From an uncultured Ruminococcus sp. (GTDB lineage: Bacteria; Bacillota; Clostridia; Oscillospirales; Acutalibacteraceae), in contig CADACB010000001.1 of the NCBI GenBank assembly GCA_902786345.1, positions 1 to 64,000 on the forward strand: a DNA stretch of 64,000 nt, in the 5' to 3' direction. Below the pieces are notes generated by a model that was not told where the DNA came from, searched no databases, and saw nothing but the letters and a program-made list of their open reading frames with translations. The position numbers were made by a program, and so were the translations under genes. Of this stretch, positions 17,328-26,305 are shown piece after piece. Each line of letters begins with the position of its first letter. Position 1 is the stretch's first letter.

Positions 17328-18455
17328 TTACTTTCCGGAGGTTGCAATAACTTCTATAATGATAGAATATATACGCTTTGAGGAATCCGAGATGGCCATA
17401 GCCTTTGCATTTTCTGAATATTGTACAAGTCTTTCCGGATCGGCAGCAAGCTTATCTATCTCTTCTGTCAGTTTTTCCGGAGTAAGATCCTTTTCCTCTA
17501 TCATAACCGCAGCATTCTTCTCAACAAGCGACATTGCGTTGTGGTACTGGTGATTTTCCGCAACATTTGGTGACGGTATAAGTATAGACGGCTTTCCCAT
17601 AACCTGTATCTCACTTAATGTTATTGCACCCGCTCTGGCTATGACAACATCTGCTGCGGCAAGACAAACAGGCATATCGTTTATATATTCTCTTATATCA
17701 AGATTTTTTGCTTTTTCAAGATCAGCACCCTTATCCTCTAAAAGCTTTGGAAACCATTTGCCATACTGCCCATAGGCGTGTATATGCTGGTATCTGCCGT
17801 CTTGTGCACTTCTTGCTATTATGTCAGCAAGCGATTCATTTATTTTTCTTGCTCCAAGACTTCCCCCAAACGAAAGTATCACCGGACGCTCATCAAGTCC
17901 AAGCTGCATTCTTGCTTCATTTCTTTCCTGCTTGAGTATATCTCCCCTTACCGGGTTTCCCGTATCAACAAAATTGCATTTTCCCTTAAAATGTTCTCTT
18001 GCCGCCGGCATTGCAAGCATTACCCTCGCCGCTTTTTTTGACAGCATTTTATTCGTAATTCCCGGATAAGCATTCTGTTCATGTATGATGGTTGGTATTC
18101 CAAGCTTCGCAGCCGCCCTGAGAACAGGACCGCTTACATATCCTCCTGTGCCAACGCATATATCCGGCTTGAATTCCTGTATTATCTTCTTTGCCGCGGT
18201 GCTTGCAGATATTGCCTTTTTCACGGTCACAACATTTTCCTTCAGTGCCTTGAATGATACCCTTCTCTTAAAGCCCTGAACAGTTATTCCCTTGAACTCA
18301 AAACCTGCCTGCGGAACAAGTCTTTCCTCCATTCCGCCTTTTGCACCTATATAAAGTATATCTGCATCAGGCTGACGCTCACGCACATATCCGGCGATAG
18401 CGAGAGCAGGATTTATATGTCCGGCCGTTCCTCCGCCTGCAAAAATTATCCTCAT
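17328..18455 (-). CDS. murG: UDP-GlcNAc:lipid I N-acetylglucosaminyltransferase
   Basis: A 375-residue membrane-associated glycosyltransferase that converts lipid I to lipid II. It has the N-terminal glycine loop MRIIFAGGGTAGHINPALA, the acceptor-side motif GTGGYVSGPVLRAA with HEQNAYPG, and the nucleotide-sugar region ARAGAITLSEIQVMGKPSILIP. The ATG at 18455 follows GAGGAGTG; a TTG two codons upstream is less likely. It lies 18 bp before ftsQ and after ftsW, the normal division-cluster order. Confidence 0.96.
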   Translation of the reverse strand: MRIIFAGGGTAGHINPALAIAGYVRERQPDADILYIGAKGGMEERLVPQAGFEFKGITVQGFKRRVSFKALKENVVTVKKAISASTAAKKIIQEFKPDICVGTGGYVSGPVLRAAAKLGIPTIIHEQNAYPGITNKMLSKKAARVMLAMPAAREHFKGKCNFVDTGNPVRGDILKQERNEARMQLGLDERPVILSFGGSLGARKINESLADIIARSAQDGRYQHIHAYGQYGKWFPKLLEDKGADLEKAKNLDIREYINDMPVCLAAADVVIARAGAITLSEIQVMGKPSILIPSPNVAENHQYHNAMSLVEKNAAVMIEEKDLTPEKLTEEIDKLAADPERLVQYSENAKAMAISDSSKRIYSIIIEVIATSGK

Positions 18456-18470
18456 AAACAAACACTCCTC

Positions 18471-19718
18471 TTATGCTTTTTCGAGATTTGACGTTCGTGA
18501 TATTGATAAAATTATTCCCATTTGTCCGAGCAGCATAAGAAGCGACGAACCTCCATAGCTGAAAAACGGAAGACTGATACCTGTGTTCGGCATCCAGTCG
18601 GTTATTACCATAATGTTCAATATGACCTGAAAGCCTATCTGTGCGGAAAGTCCCATACCGAGAAGTGAACCAAATTTATCTTTGGCATGCATTGATATTG
18701 TTATACCTCTCCACACAAGCAGGGCAAATACACATAATATGATAGCAGCTCCGATAAATCCAAGCTCCTCACATACAACTGAAAATACAAAATCATTCTG
18801 AACCTCGGGAATATACAGATACTTTTGTCTTGATTGTCCGAGTCCAAGTCCCCACAAGCCGCCCGAACCTATTGCATACAATGAATTTCTTGTCTGATAC
18901 GTTTTCTGCCAGAGATCTTCATTCTTATAAGTCAAAGCCTGTCCCCAGCCGTCAAGACGGTCCATTGCATATCCAAGCATTCCCGTTGCCATAAGCACAA
19001 GCACCGCAACAACTACAACAGCCCCGAGTATAATAAAATATCTTATCTTTACTCCGCTCACAAACATCATTGTAACAAGAAGAAGTCCCACTATAACTAT
19101 ACCCGAATAGTGAGGCTCTAAAATCAGCAGCACTGCTGTTGGAGCAAAAATCACAATAGCCGGCAGTACGCCGTATAAAAAGGTATCCATTTTCTTAAAA
19201 TATTTTGAACCCCAGTGTGCCATAAACAGAACTATCGCAAACTTAGCAATCTCCGATGACTGGATCGTGACCGATCCAAAGCCTATCCAACGATGTACCC
19301 CTGTTGACGAAGGCAAGAACAGTGTCAGCACCAATGCAATCATTGCCACAACAAGTACCGGTATTGCAAATTTATGCCAGTGGTGATAATCAAAATAGGA
19401 AAAAAATAACATAACCGCAACACCACCAATTGCAAAAAGGCTTTGGCGGATAAGATATGTGTAGCTGCTTCCTGTATATTCAAGTGCCGAAGGATAGCTT
19501 GCCGAGAACATCATTATTAGTCCTATTATTACAAGCACAAGCACAAGAAACAAAAATGTCATATCAAGTCCGAGCCTTATGGAAAATGGCTTCAAACGTT
19601 TTTTTACTCTTTTTGGAATACTAAGCCGTTTGCTTCCCTGTTGCTCAGGTCTTTTCCCCGGAGAGGGCGACGGTGAAGGCAGCGGAAGCTTTCGTGCCGG
19701 TGAAGAATCCATTCGCAT
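18471..19718 (-). CDS. ftsW: Peptidoglycan glycosyltransferase FtsW (SEDS family)
   Basis: A 415-residue SEDS polymerase that joins lipid II into septal glycan together with the class B PBP. About ten hydrophobic segments start near residue 50, after a basic Pro-rich cytoplasmic tail. Family motifs include GVHRWIGFGSVTIQSSEIAKF, the extracellular QVQNDF-like segment PEVQNDFVFSVVCEELGF and the C-terminal GISLPFFSYGGSSLL. AAAGGATG precedes the ATG. The order after mraY is usual except that murD is missing between them. Confidence 0.94.
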   Translation of the reverse strand: MRMDSSPARKLPLPSPSPSPGKRPEQQGSKRLSIPKRVKKRLKPFSIRLGLDMTFLFLVLVLVIIGLIMMFSASYPSALEYTGSSYTYLIRQSLFAIGGVAVMLFFSYFDYHHWHKFAIPVLVVAMIALVLTLFLPSSTGVHRWIGFGSVTIQSSEIAKFAIVLFMAHWGSKYFKKMDTFLYGVLPAIVIFAPTAVLLILEPHYSGIVIVGLLLVTMMFVSGVKIRYFIILGAVVVVAVLVLMATGMLGYAMDRLDGWGQALTYKNEDLWQKTYQTRNSLYAIGSGGLWGLGLGQSRQKYLYIPEVQNDFVFSVVCEELGFIGAAIILCVFALLVWRGITISMHAKDKFGSLLGMGLSAQIGFQVILNIMVITDWMPNTGISLPFFSYGGSSLLMLLGQMGIILSISRTSNLEKA

Positions 19719-19798
19719 CCGGACACATCCTTTCTGAACAAAGCGTAATTATAGACTGCTGACCAAGTTCTTCACTCAGACAAATATTGCAAAGCTTA

Positions 19799-20824
19799 TC
19801 ACTGTGAAAACGACGGCACTGTCACACCACCCTTTGCCACAAACAAAAAGGCAAGTGCACCGCAGATAACAGTGAATATACTGAACACTAAAACAATTTT
19901 CACCTCAGACCAACCGCACATCTCAAAATGGTGATGGATGGGACTCATCTTGAACAATCTTTTGCCCTTGGTTGCCTTAAAGTAAAGCACCTGAAGTATA
20001 ACAGAGAACATTTCAAGAATATATGTCAGACCTATTAGTATGAGCATTATCGGCATATCCAGTGCATAGGCAAGTGCACAGACGAAGCCGCCAAGATATA
20101 GCGAACCTGTATCTCCCATAAACACCTTGGCAGGGTGGAAATTCCACATAAGAAATCCGAGGCACGCACCTGCAAGCGAAGCTGCAATTATCGAAGCTCC
20201 CATTCTGCCGATATAACCTGCAATCAGCATAAAGAAAATTGCCGCAAAGAAAGTTACTGAACCATTCAGACCGTCTATACCGTCTGTCAGGTTAACAGCA
20301 TTTACAACTCCCACTATCAATATTGCCGAAAGCGGATAATAAAACAGACCTATTTCAACATCCCCTACAAAAGGTATAAAGCTTTTTGTTGTACCATTGA
20401 AAAGGTATATGGTGAGCAGATATGCTCCTGCAACAAGAAACTGAAGTATAAGCTTCTGCATTGCTGTAAGACCGAGATTTCTTTTTTTCACAGCTTTTAT
20501 ATAGTCATCTATAAATCCTATTGCACCAAAAGCCACCGCCATAAACACTCCGGAATACACCTTTGCATTCATTAGCATTACTTCTTCGTTACCCATAAGG
20601 TTATACATCATAACACACAATGTACCCACTACCACTGTTGCAAATATAAACATAAATCCGCCCATTATAGGTGTGCCCTGTTTACTGTTGTGCCACTTTG
20701 GTCCTTCTTCCCTGATTGTCTGTCCGAAATGTATTTTTCTCAAAAACGGCACCAGCCACAATCCAAACAATCCCGATGCAGCAAACGAACCTATCGCCGC
20801 TACAACTGTCCACATTCCTGTCAT
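19799..20824 (-). CDS. mraY: Phospho-N-acetylmuramoyl-pentapeptide-transferase
   Basis: A 341-residue integral membrane enzyme that makes lipid I from UDP-MurNAc-pentapeptide and undecaprenyl phosphate. About ten membrane segments are seen, with the catalytic DDYIKAVKKRNLGL motif, NLTDGIDGLNG, the metal-binding FMGDTGSL and the terminal PIHHHFEMCGW loop. AAGGTGG lies before the start. It is followed by ftsW. Confidence 0.96.
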   Translation of the reverse strand: MTGMWTVVAAIGSFAASGLFGLWLVPFLRKIHFGQTIREEGPKWHNSKQGTPIMGGFMFIFATVVVGTLCVMMYNLMGNEEVMLMNAKVYSGVFMAVAFGAIGFIDDYIKAVKKRNLGLTAMQKLILQFLVAGAYLLTIYLFNGTTKSFIPFVGDVEIGLFYYPLSAILIVGVVNAVNLTDGIDGLNGSVTFFAAIFFMLIAGYIGRMGASIIAASLAGACLGFLMWNFHPAKVFMGDTGSLYLGGFVCALAYALDMPIMLILIGLTYILEMFSVILQVLYFKATKGKRLFKMSPIHHHFEMCGWSEVKIVLVFSIFTVICGALAFLFVAKGGVTVPSFSQ

Positions 20825-20921
20825 ATCTTATTTCCACCTTTCCCCGGCGAAACACCGGCTCCGTTTTTGCAGCATTCAGCATCACTTACGCATTATGAAC
20901 TATGCATTGTTTAAACCCGCT

Positions 20922-21482
20922 TTATTTGTTGAAGAAACTGAGTATTGCTGCAAGCGGTATTCCTGCGGCAATAAGCACGGATGTACAGATAAGAACCTCA
21001 CTTACAGAATATATACTGCTGTTTATCCTTACTCTGCTGAGTATGCCTCCGCTTAATATGTCAAATACAGTCGAATCCCCCTGCGTACTTATATTACGAC
21101 AAGTCACATCGGCTGAATAGTTCTCGGCTGAATATGTCAGCAACTTCTTTTCTGACTCTTCACTCTCTGCTGCTTTCTCATATGGCGTGACTATCCTGCG
21201 GAATCTCAAAATCTCATTTTCTTCAACACAGTCTGAAAGTACTGTATCCGCTATAATACCGTCATTGTCAATAATGTCATCATAGCTTTTTGATATAATA
21301 TAATCCGTATTTTCCTCAAGTCCGTCCACACTTGCATTATAGGAACAAAATTTGAGTATGTCTGATATGATCTCAGACAATCTGTCAGCTTCACCGCAGT
21401 TTAAAAGTATCATACGCGGATATTTCACCGTTTTTACACCGTTTGTCACCCCGGACGCACCTCCGCTCTGTTTAACATTCAT
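20922..21482 (-). CDS. Hypothetical protein resembling a degenerate Mur-ligase central domain
   Basis: A 186-residue protein in the place where murE/murF normally lie, between the PBP and mraY. The C-terminal half follows the end of a MurC/MurF central domain: YSADVTCRNISTQGDSTVFD, then SRVRINSS in the position of the PGRHN loop, then a helix reading LICTSVLIAAGIPLAAI. There is no GTxGKT P-loop, no catalytic Lys/His residues and no C-terminal ligase domain; a hydrophobic C-terminus may bind the membrane. The Mur kinship is my reading of the pattern, not a database hit. It starts 10 bp after the PBP with a poor ribosome site. Confidence 0.5.
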   Translation of the reverse strand: MNVKQSGGASGVTNGVKTVKYPRMILLNCGEADRLSEIISDILKFCSYNASVDGLEENTDYIISKSYDDIIDNDGIIADTVLSDCVEENEILRFRRIVTPYEKAAESEESEKKLLTYSAENYSADVTCRNISTQGDSTVFDILSGGILSRVRINSSIYSVSEVLICTSVLIAAGIPLAAILSFFNK

Positions 21483-21492
21483 TCATATTGTC

Positions 21493-23745
21493 TTACATTA
21501 TAGAATTATCCTGATTGAAGGTCACCGTTACTACGGTATACGGATCAACCTTTGTTCCTGCCTTTACATCCTGAGATTTCACATAAGACACACCATCGGA
21601 AACTCTTGAACCTTTTATACAGATATTCAGATTATTCTCCACCGCAAGGCTGTTTACCTCTGCAAGAGTCATATTTGTAAAGTCAGGTACAGTAATCTGC
21701 TCTATCTTGGTTTCATCCTCTGTATAAAGAACCACTGTTCCGTCCTTTGGTATAGTTGAATACGCAGCCGGATTCTGTGCAACAACAACATCTCCGCTGC
21801 CAACCACCTGTGCCTTGAGTTTGCGTTCACCTATTATTGTTTTTGCATAGTCTACTCCAAGTCCTACATATGCATCTGTTGTTGTATCAAGCTGTGTCAT
21901 CTCAGCATCTGAGTATTTCTTTTCAATCCCAAGATACGGTAAAACATCACTGAGAATATTTCTGAAACACGGACCTGCTACAGCTGAACCATAGTAGTTA
22001 ATTTCAGGATCAGGTGTATCAAAATAACATATCAGAGCGATCTCGGGATCGTCCGCAGGAGCTATTCCGCAGAACGAACCTATATAATCTTTTGAAAGCT
22101 TACCGTCCTCATCCAAAATCTTCTGAGATGTACCCGTCTTTCCTCCGATCCTGTACCCTGCAATATATCCGTTTGTACCGCCACCGCTTATAACATTGTT
22201 TTCAAGCATCTTACACATTTTCAGTGCAACCTCCTCAGAGATTGCCTGATGTCTTACAGTAGGCTCTGTCGTTTTGACAACATTGCCTGCCGAATCAGAT
22301 ATACTTGATACAACATACGGACGCATAAGCTTGCCTCCGTTTCCTATAGCCGCACAAGCCGAAAGCATTTGTATTGGTGTTATCTTAAAGTTCTGTCCGA
22401 AAGAACCAACCGCAAGGTCTGTCAAGTCCATACCGCAGACTCCGTTATCCTTTGAAAAGAATACATCATCACTTTCACCCGGCAGATCAATTCCTGTTTT
22501 CTCAGACAAACCGAAAGCTACATAATATTCATAAAATTTTTCACGCCCAAGCATAAAACCCATCTGCATAAAGGCAGGGTTACATGAATTACAAAGAGCC
22601 TGCTCCAAAGTTTGCGTTCCGTGTCCCGCGCTTGACCAGCAGCTTATCGGCTTTGACCCCTCAAAAGGCACATAAGAACCTGAGCATTCAAACTTTGTAT
22701 CCTTTTTATTAAGTCCCTCTGACAGAACAGCAGAAGCCGTTACCATTTTGAAAACAGATCCGGGAATATAAGTATCACTAACTCCCTTATTTCTCCACTG
22801 CTTGGACTGAGCCTTTACAATTGCTTCGTTCTGTTCTTTTTCAGGAAGTTTTTCTATCTCTTTTGCAACATCCTTATCAGCTATTTCAAAGGGATCATTC
22901 GGATTAAACGAACCTTCACACGCAAATCCTATTATTGCACCAGTTTTTACGTTCATCATAATGGCACAACCACGGTTTGCAACCCTGAATTCCTTGATAG
23001 TTTCACGAACATATTTTTCCATAACACTCTGAACATACTCATCTATTGTAAGTGTTAGATTATATCCGTCTGTTGCTTCAACCTTTTGTTCATATTCAAA
23101 AGGCATCTGCTGTTCCGCAGCACTTTTTGCAACGACAAGCCTTCCGGACTTACCTGTAAGATATTCGTCATACTGATATTCAACACCCGAAAGTCCCTGA
23201 CTGTCAGCACCTACAAAGCCCAGCACGTCAGCCGCAAAATTATCATTTGTATAATATCGTCTATAATCCTCAATGAGTTTTATTGTATTTCCGAGATTGT
23301 ATTTTTCCGAAAGTTCGTTTTTAAATTCCACTACCTTATCTTTGACGTCATTTGACACACCCGTTTTCACAACAGCATAATAGTGGTTTTCCTTGGTTCT
23401 CTCGAATATAGCTTTTTCGTCAGTATCAAGTATTTCAGCAAGTCCCTTTGCAATTATCATACCGCTTTTTTCATCCTTGATATTTGCAGGCTCCAGGACA
23501 ACCTTCCATACAGACACGCTCTGTGCAAGAACATTTCCGTTTCTGTCGTATATACTTCCTCTTTTTGCAGAGATCGGCGTTGAACGAAGCTGTTGATCAA
23601 CAGCCTTTTGCTGAAGCTCCTCCGCCATATATGTCTGAAGATAAAAAAGTCTTCCGGCAACAAGTCCGAAGCCAAGAACGATTATAAGCATCATTATAAT
23701 CAGTGACCTTGTCCACAGCTTTGCCGATGATCCCTTTCTTGCCAT
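21493..23745 (-). CDS. Class B penicillin-binding protein (FtsI/SpoVD type) with PASTA domains
   Basis: A 750-residue transpeptidase partner of FtsW. A membrane anchor (about 13-33) is followed by the PBP dimerisation region (RGSIYDRNGNVLAQS) and a transpeptidase domain with SxxK in YIPGSVFKMVTA, SxN in CNSCNPAF and KTG in GGKTGTSQK. Two C-terminal PASTA-like repeats follow (QVVGSGDVVVAQNPAAYSTI; VPDFTNMTLAEVNSLAVENN). The ATG at 23745 follows AGAGGTG; an upstream in-frame start has no such site. Being the only class B PBP in the cluster it probably serves division; a sporulation role cannot be excluded. Confidence 0.93.
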   Translation of the reverse strand: MARKGSSAKLWTRSLIIMMLIIVLGFGLVAGRLFYLQTYMAEELQQKAVDQQLRSTPISAKRGSIYDRNGNVLAQSVSVWKVVLEPANIKDEKSGMIIAKGLAEILDTDEKAIFERTKENHYYAVVKTGVSNDVKDKVVEFKNELSEKYNLGNTIKLIEDYRRYYTNDNFAADVLGFVGADSQGLSGVEYQYDEYLTGKSGRLVVAKSAAEQQMPFEYEQKVEATDGYNLTLTIDEYVQSVMEKYVRETIKEFRVANRGCAIMMNVKTGAIIGFACEGSFNPNDPFEIADKDVAKEIEKLPEKEQNEAIVKAQSKQWRNKGVSDTYIPGSVFKMVTASAVLSEGLNKKDTKFECSGSYVPFEGSKPISCWSSAGHGTQTLEQALCNSCNPAFMQMGFMLGREKFYEYYVAFGLSEKTGIDLPGESDDVFFSKDNGVCGMDLTDLAVGSFGQNFKITPIQMLSACAAIGNGGKLMRPYVVSSISDSAGNVVKTTEPTVRHQAISEEVALKMCKMLENNVISGGGTNGYIAGYRIGGKTGTSQKILDEDGKLSKDYIGSFCGIAPADDPEIALICYFDTPDPEINYYGSAVAGPCFRNILSDVLPYLGIEKKYSDAEMTQLDTTTDAYVGLGVDYAKTIIGERKLKAQVVGSGDVVVAQNPAAYSTIPKDGTVVLYTEDETKIEQITVPDFTNMTLAEVNSLAVENNLNICIKGSRVSDGVSYVKSQDVKAGTKVDPYTVVTVTFNQDNSIM

Positions 23746-23913
23746 TATCTCACCTCTCCTGTAAGAGCTTATGTTATTATTACTGTAAAATTTCCGGCTG
23801 ACAAAATCGGGTGTATGCTCCAAAAGAGCAATGCTGCTACTCTTTCGTTACATCCACCCTTGTAATTATATACTTATTTACAAAAAGGCTTTATTATGAT
23901 TATTACTGTGCCT

Positions 23914-24432
23914 TTAAGAAAAATTGAATAATTTGCCCATAGAATCGAAAACTGAATCTTTTCCGTCCTCTCTTACAACCTTGCCCTGATCGCCGTCAGC
24001 AAGCTCCACGAACTCCTTCTGTGCGTTCTGAACCTGTGTCATCCCGAGTTTGTTTTCTGCGTAGTCCTGAACTATATCAGAAGTGAGCTTACTGTCTATT
24101 TTAAGCTGATATTGAGCCTCAAGATTAGTCTGGTTTTCAATTATCTTATTTGAAGAAAGTATCTTTTCATTAAGCTCATTTATCACTACATTATTATATA
24201 CAATGAACGCTGATACCGCAGCCACCGCTATTGTCAGCAGTGATATTACCATTATCACCAAAGGATTATGTCTTCTTCTCTGTGACTTCTGCGAATTATC
24301 GGTATCCAGCTTTATTACCTTGCTGTCATTTTTATTCTCTGATAATTTCTCTTTGTCTGAGTTCTTTTTTTTGCTTTCCGGCTCAAACAAAGACAAATCA
24401 TAAGCTGCTGTGTTCTGCTTATTCATTGACAC
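23914..24432 (-). CDS. ftsL: Cell division protein FtsL-like
   Basis: A bitopic protein of about 172 residues with a charged cytoplasmic N-terminus, one membrane segment (PLVIMVISLLTIAVAAVSAF) and an extracellular coiled coil ending in YAENKLGMTQVQ, the usual FtsL end motif. It is assigned by topology and by position between rsmH and the class B PBP, as sequence conservation in FtsL is low. The start is uncertain: GTG at 24432 has AGGAAAGGG at good spacing, ATG at 24426 is also possible, and the longer frame to 24471 lacks a ribosome site. Confidence 0.8.
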   Translation of the reverse strand: MSMNKQNTAAYDLSLFEPESKKKNSDKEKLSENKNDSKVIKLDTDNSQKSQRRRHNPLVIMVISLLTIAVAAVSAFIVYNNVVINELNEKILSSNKIIENQTNLEAQYQLKIDSKLTSDIVQDYAENKLGMTQVQNAQKEFVELADGDQGKVVREDGKDSVFDSMGKLFNFS

Positions 24433-24530
24433 AACCGATACACCCTTTCCTGAATTTAAACAAACAGTCATTTCAGACTGTTTTTATTTTTTAAAGTCTT
24501 AAAGAAGTCTTTCACTTTTAGTGCCCCTTT

Positions 24531-25469
24531 TCAGACTGTTATTTCCTTTATTTTCTCACAGCATCTCAGCTTTGCGCTTCTGCTGCGGGGATTTTCTTTA
24601 AGCTCCTGCTCAGAAGCTGTTACAGGCTTTTTCAAAACAAGCTTTGCACTCGGTTTCTTACCACAAACGCATATAGGGAAATCCCTCGGGCACGTGCATC
24701 CCTGCATCCATTTTGCCATACGCTGCTTTACAGCTCTGTCTTCAAGTGAATGGAATGTTATCACTGCAAGCCTGCCTCCCGGCTTCAGTATATCAAAAGA
24801 ATTGTCAAGTCCCTCAGAAAGTCTGTCAAGCTCACCATTTACAGCTATTCTTAATGCCTGAAAGGTCTTTCTTGCAGGGTGCTTATCGTGTCTTTTCGAC
24901 GCCGGATATGCTGATCTGACAATTTCTGCAAGCCTGAGAGTAGTTGTTATCGGCTCAATTTCACGTTCGCGTTCAATTGCCCTTGCAATACTTTTTGCAA
25001 ACTTCTCTTCACCATAACCATCAAGCATTCTTACAAGCTCAGCATATGACATTGTATTTAACAGATCAGCCGCTGTCTGTCCACTCTGGCTCATACGCAT
25101 ATCAAGCGGTGCGTCATAATGATAAGAAAAACCCCTTTCGGCTGTATCAAGCTGATGCGACGACACGCCTATATCAAGCAGTACGCCGTCAGCCTTGCTT
25201 ATTCCAAGCTCTGAAAGAACATCCTTTATATGAGAAAAATTAGATTTGACAATGCTTACATTTTCACAGTCTGAAAACCTTTCGTGAAGTGTCTTTATGG
25301 CATCAGGATCCTGATCAATACATATAAGTCTTCCGGTTTTGAGCCGTCTGAGTATTTCAGAGGAATGTCCTCCTCCTCCTGCAGTGCCGTCAACATATAT
25401 TCCGTCAGCCTTCACTGCAAGAGCATCAATGGTTTCATCAAGAAGCACAGGTTTATGTGAAAAATTCAT
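24531..25469 (-). CDS. rsmH: 16S rRNA (cytosine(1402)-N(4))-methyltransferase
   Basis: A 312-residue SAM-dependent enzyme (MraW) methylating N4 of C1402. It has the family start HKPVLLDETIDAL, the SAM loop YVDGTAGGGGHSSEIL, GVLLDIGVSSHQLDTAERGFS, DMRMSQSG and the C-terminal AVITFHSLEDRAVKQR with CTCPRDFPICVC. AAGGCGG precedes the ATG. It is 11 bp after mraZ, the typical order. Confidence 0.96.
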   Translation of the reverse strand: MNFSHKPVLLDETIDALAVKADGIYVDGTAGGGGHSSEILRRLKTGRLICIDQDPDAIKTLHERFSDCENVSIVKSNFSHIKDVLSELGISKADGVLLDIGVSSHQLDTAERGFSYHYDAPLDMRMSQSGQTAADLLNTMSYAELVRMLDGYGEEKFAKSIARAIEREREIEPITTTLRLAEIVRSAYPASKRHDKHPARKTFQALRIAVNGELDRLSEGLDNSFDILKPGGRLAVITFHSLEDRAVKQRMAKWMQGCTCPRDFPICVCGKKPSAKLVLKKPVTASEQELKENPRSRSAKLRCCEKIKEITV

Positions 25470-25480
25470 AACATACCGCC

Positions 25481-25900
25481 TTAAATTTCGTACAAGTTCA
25501 TAACCTCAAGCACTTGACTTTCGGATATTTCATCATTATACTTATTCCAACGATCATAATCCCATATTTCAACCCTTGAGCCTGTGCCGATTATCATTAC
25601 ATCCTTTTCAAGATGTGCATAATTTCTCAGCATCTGGGGAAGCAGTATTCTGCCCTGCTTATCGGGGATAAGCTCTGCAGCACTTGAAAACAGGAATCTT
25701 TTAAGATCCTTTGTCTGTGCCGAAGGGAGCGAACATATTTTTTCGCCGAGTTCCTCCCATGCCTTTTTGGAAAGTACTGTAACCGACTCATCCGTTCCTT
25801 TAGTGGCATAAAAAACTTCGCCAAGCTCCTCACGGAACTTAGCCGGCATTATAACCCTGCCCTTAGGATCAATATTATGCTGATATGAACCCATCAACAT
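25481..25900 (-). CDS. mraZ: Division and cell-wall cluster transcriptional regulator MraZ
   Basis: A 139-residue protein of two AbrB-like swapped-hairpin domains, each with the family DxxGR signature: HNIDPKGRVIMPAKFREEL and LIPDKQGRILLPQMLRNYA. MraZ binds GTGG-type direct repeats in its own promoter region and controls the cluster. Such repeats are present just upstream (25937-25970). The ATG at 25900, giving MLMGSYQH as in Bacillus MraZ, follows CGGTGG; the in-frame GTG three codons earlier lies inside that site. Confidence 0.95.
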   Translation of the reverse strand: MLMGSYQHNIDPKGRVIMPAKFREELGEVFYATKGTDESVTVLSKKAWEELGEKICSLPSAQTKDLKRFLFSSAAELIPDKQGRILLPQMLRNYAHLEKDVMIIGTGSRVEIWDYDRWNKYNDEISESQVLEVMNLYEI

Positions 25901-25936
25901 ATATACCACCGTTTTTCAGAAAGCTGTACGTTTTCA

Positions 25937-25970
25937 CCCCAACGCACCACTTTCGTCCACCTTTCCCCAC
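25937..25970 (-). promoter_or_regulatory. MraZ-box array: four GTGG-type repeats at exact 10-bp spacing
   Basis: On the + strand CCCC, CCAC, CCAC and CCAC end at 25940, 25950, 25960 and 25970. On the coding (-) strand this reads three GTGG boxes then GGGG, each in a 10-base unit. They lie between the mraZ -10 element and the mraZ start. MraZ is known to bind such directly repeated boxes. Confidence 0.75.
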
Positions 25971-25981
25971 TTGATGTATAT

Positions 25982-26010
25982 ATTATAGAATATTCTATTT
26001 CAAATTTCAA
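25982..26010 (-). promoter_or_regulatory. Promoter of the mraZ division cluster
   Basis: On the - strand TTGAAA (26010-26005) and TATAAT (25987-25982) are 17 bp apart, a near-consensus sigma-A promoter. Transcription would start at the edge of the MraZ boxes. Confidence 0.8.
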
Positions 26011-26251
26011 GTTATATATAAGAATTAAAAAAAGATTTTTTAAAAGCCTACGAGAATTTCAGACACCTTCATAATATCAAGCAAACATTTTTTCGCTTTA
26101 TAGTGCAGAGTCTGGGGTTTATAGAACAATAGTGCGATATTTATAATTACGTTCACATAAATATAATAATATTACCACACCGATGTTACGAAAAGTCACA
26201 TAAGAATTGCTTATAAGTGTCAGAAAATAATAAAATTAAAAATTGAAGTGC

Positions 26252-26281
26252 GAATAAAAAATGCCATATCCGTTTATAATA
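26252..26281 (+). promoter_or_regulatory. Candidate forespore (sigma-F/G-like) promoter of spoVAE
   Basis: GAATA at 26252-26256, an 18-bp spacer, then TATAATA at 26275-26281, resembling the sigma-G pattern GAATA-N17/18-CATAATA. The -10 also fits sigma-A, but no TTGACA-like -35 is present. Confidence 0.35.
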
Positions 26282-26305
26282 ACAACAGATATGGTGGTGA
26301 ATAAA

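Noticed and set aside
20922-21482. Calling this gene murF
   Set aside because: It is far too short and lacks the P-loop and the C-terminal ligase domain, so it cannot be a working ligase.
23914-24471. The longest frame of ftsL, starting at 24471
   Set aside because: No ribosome site precedes that ATG; later starts at 24432 or 24426 fit better.
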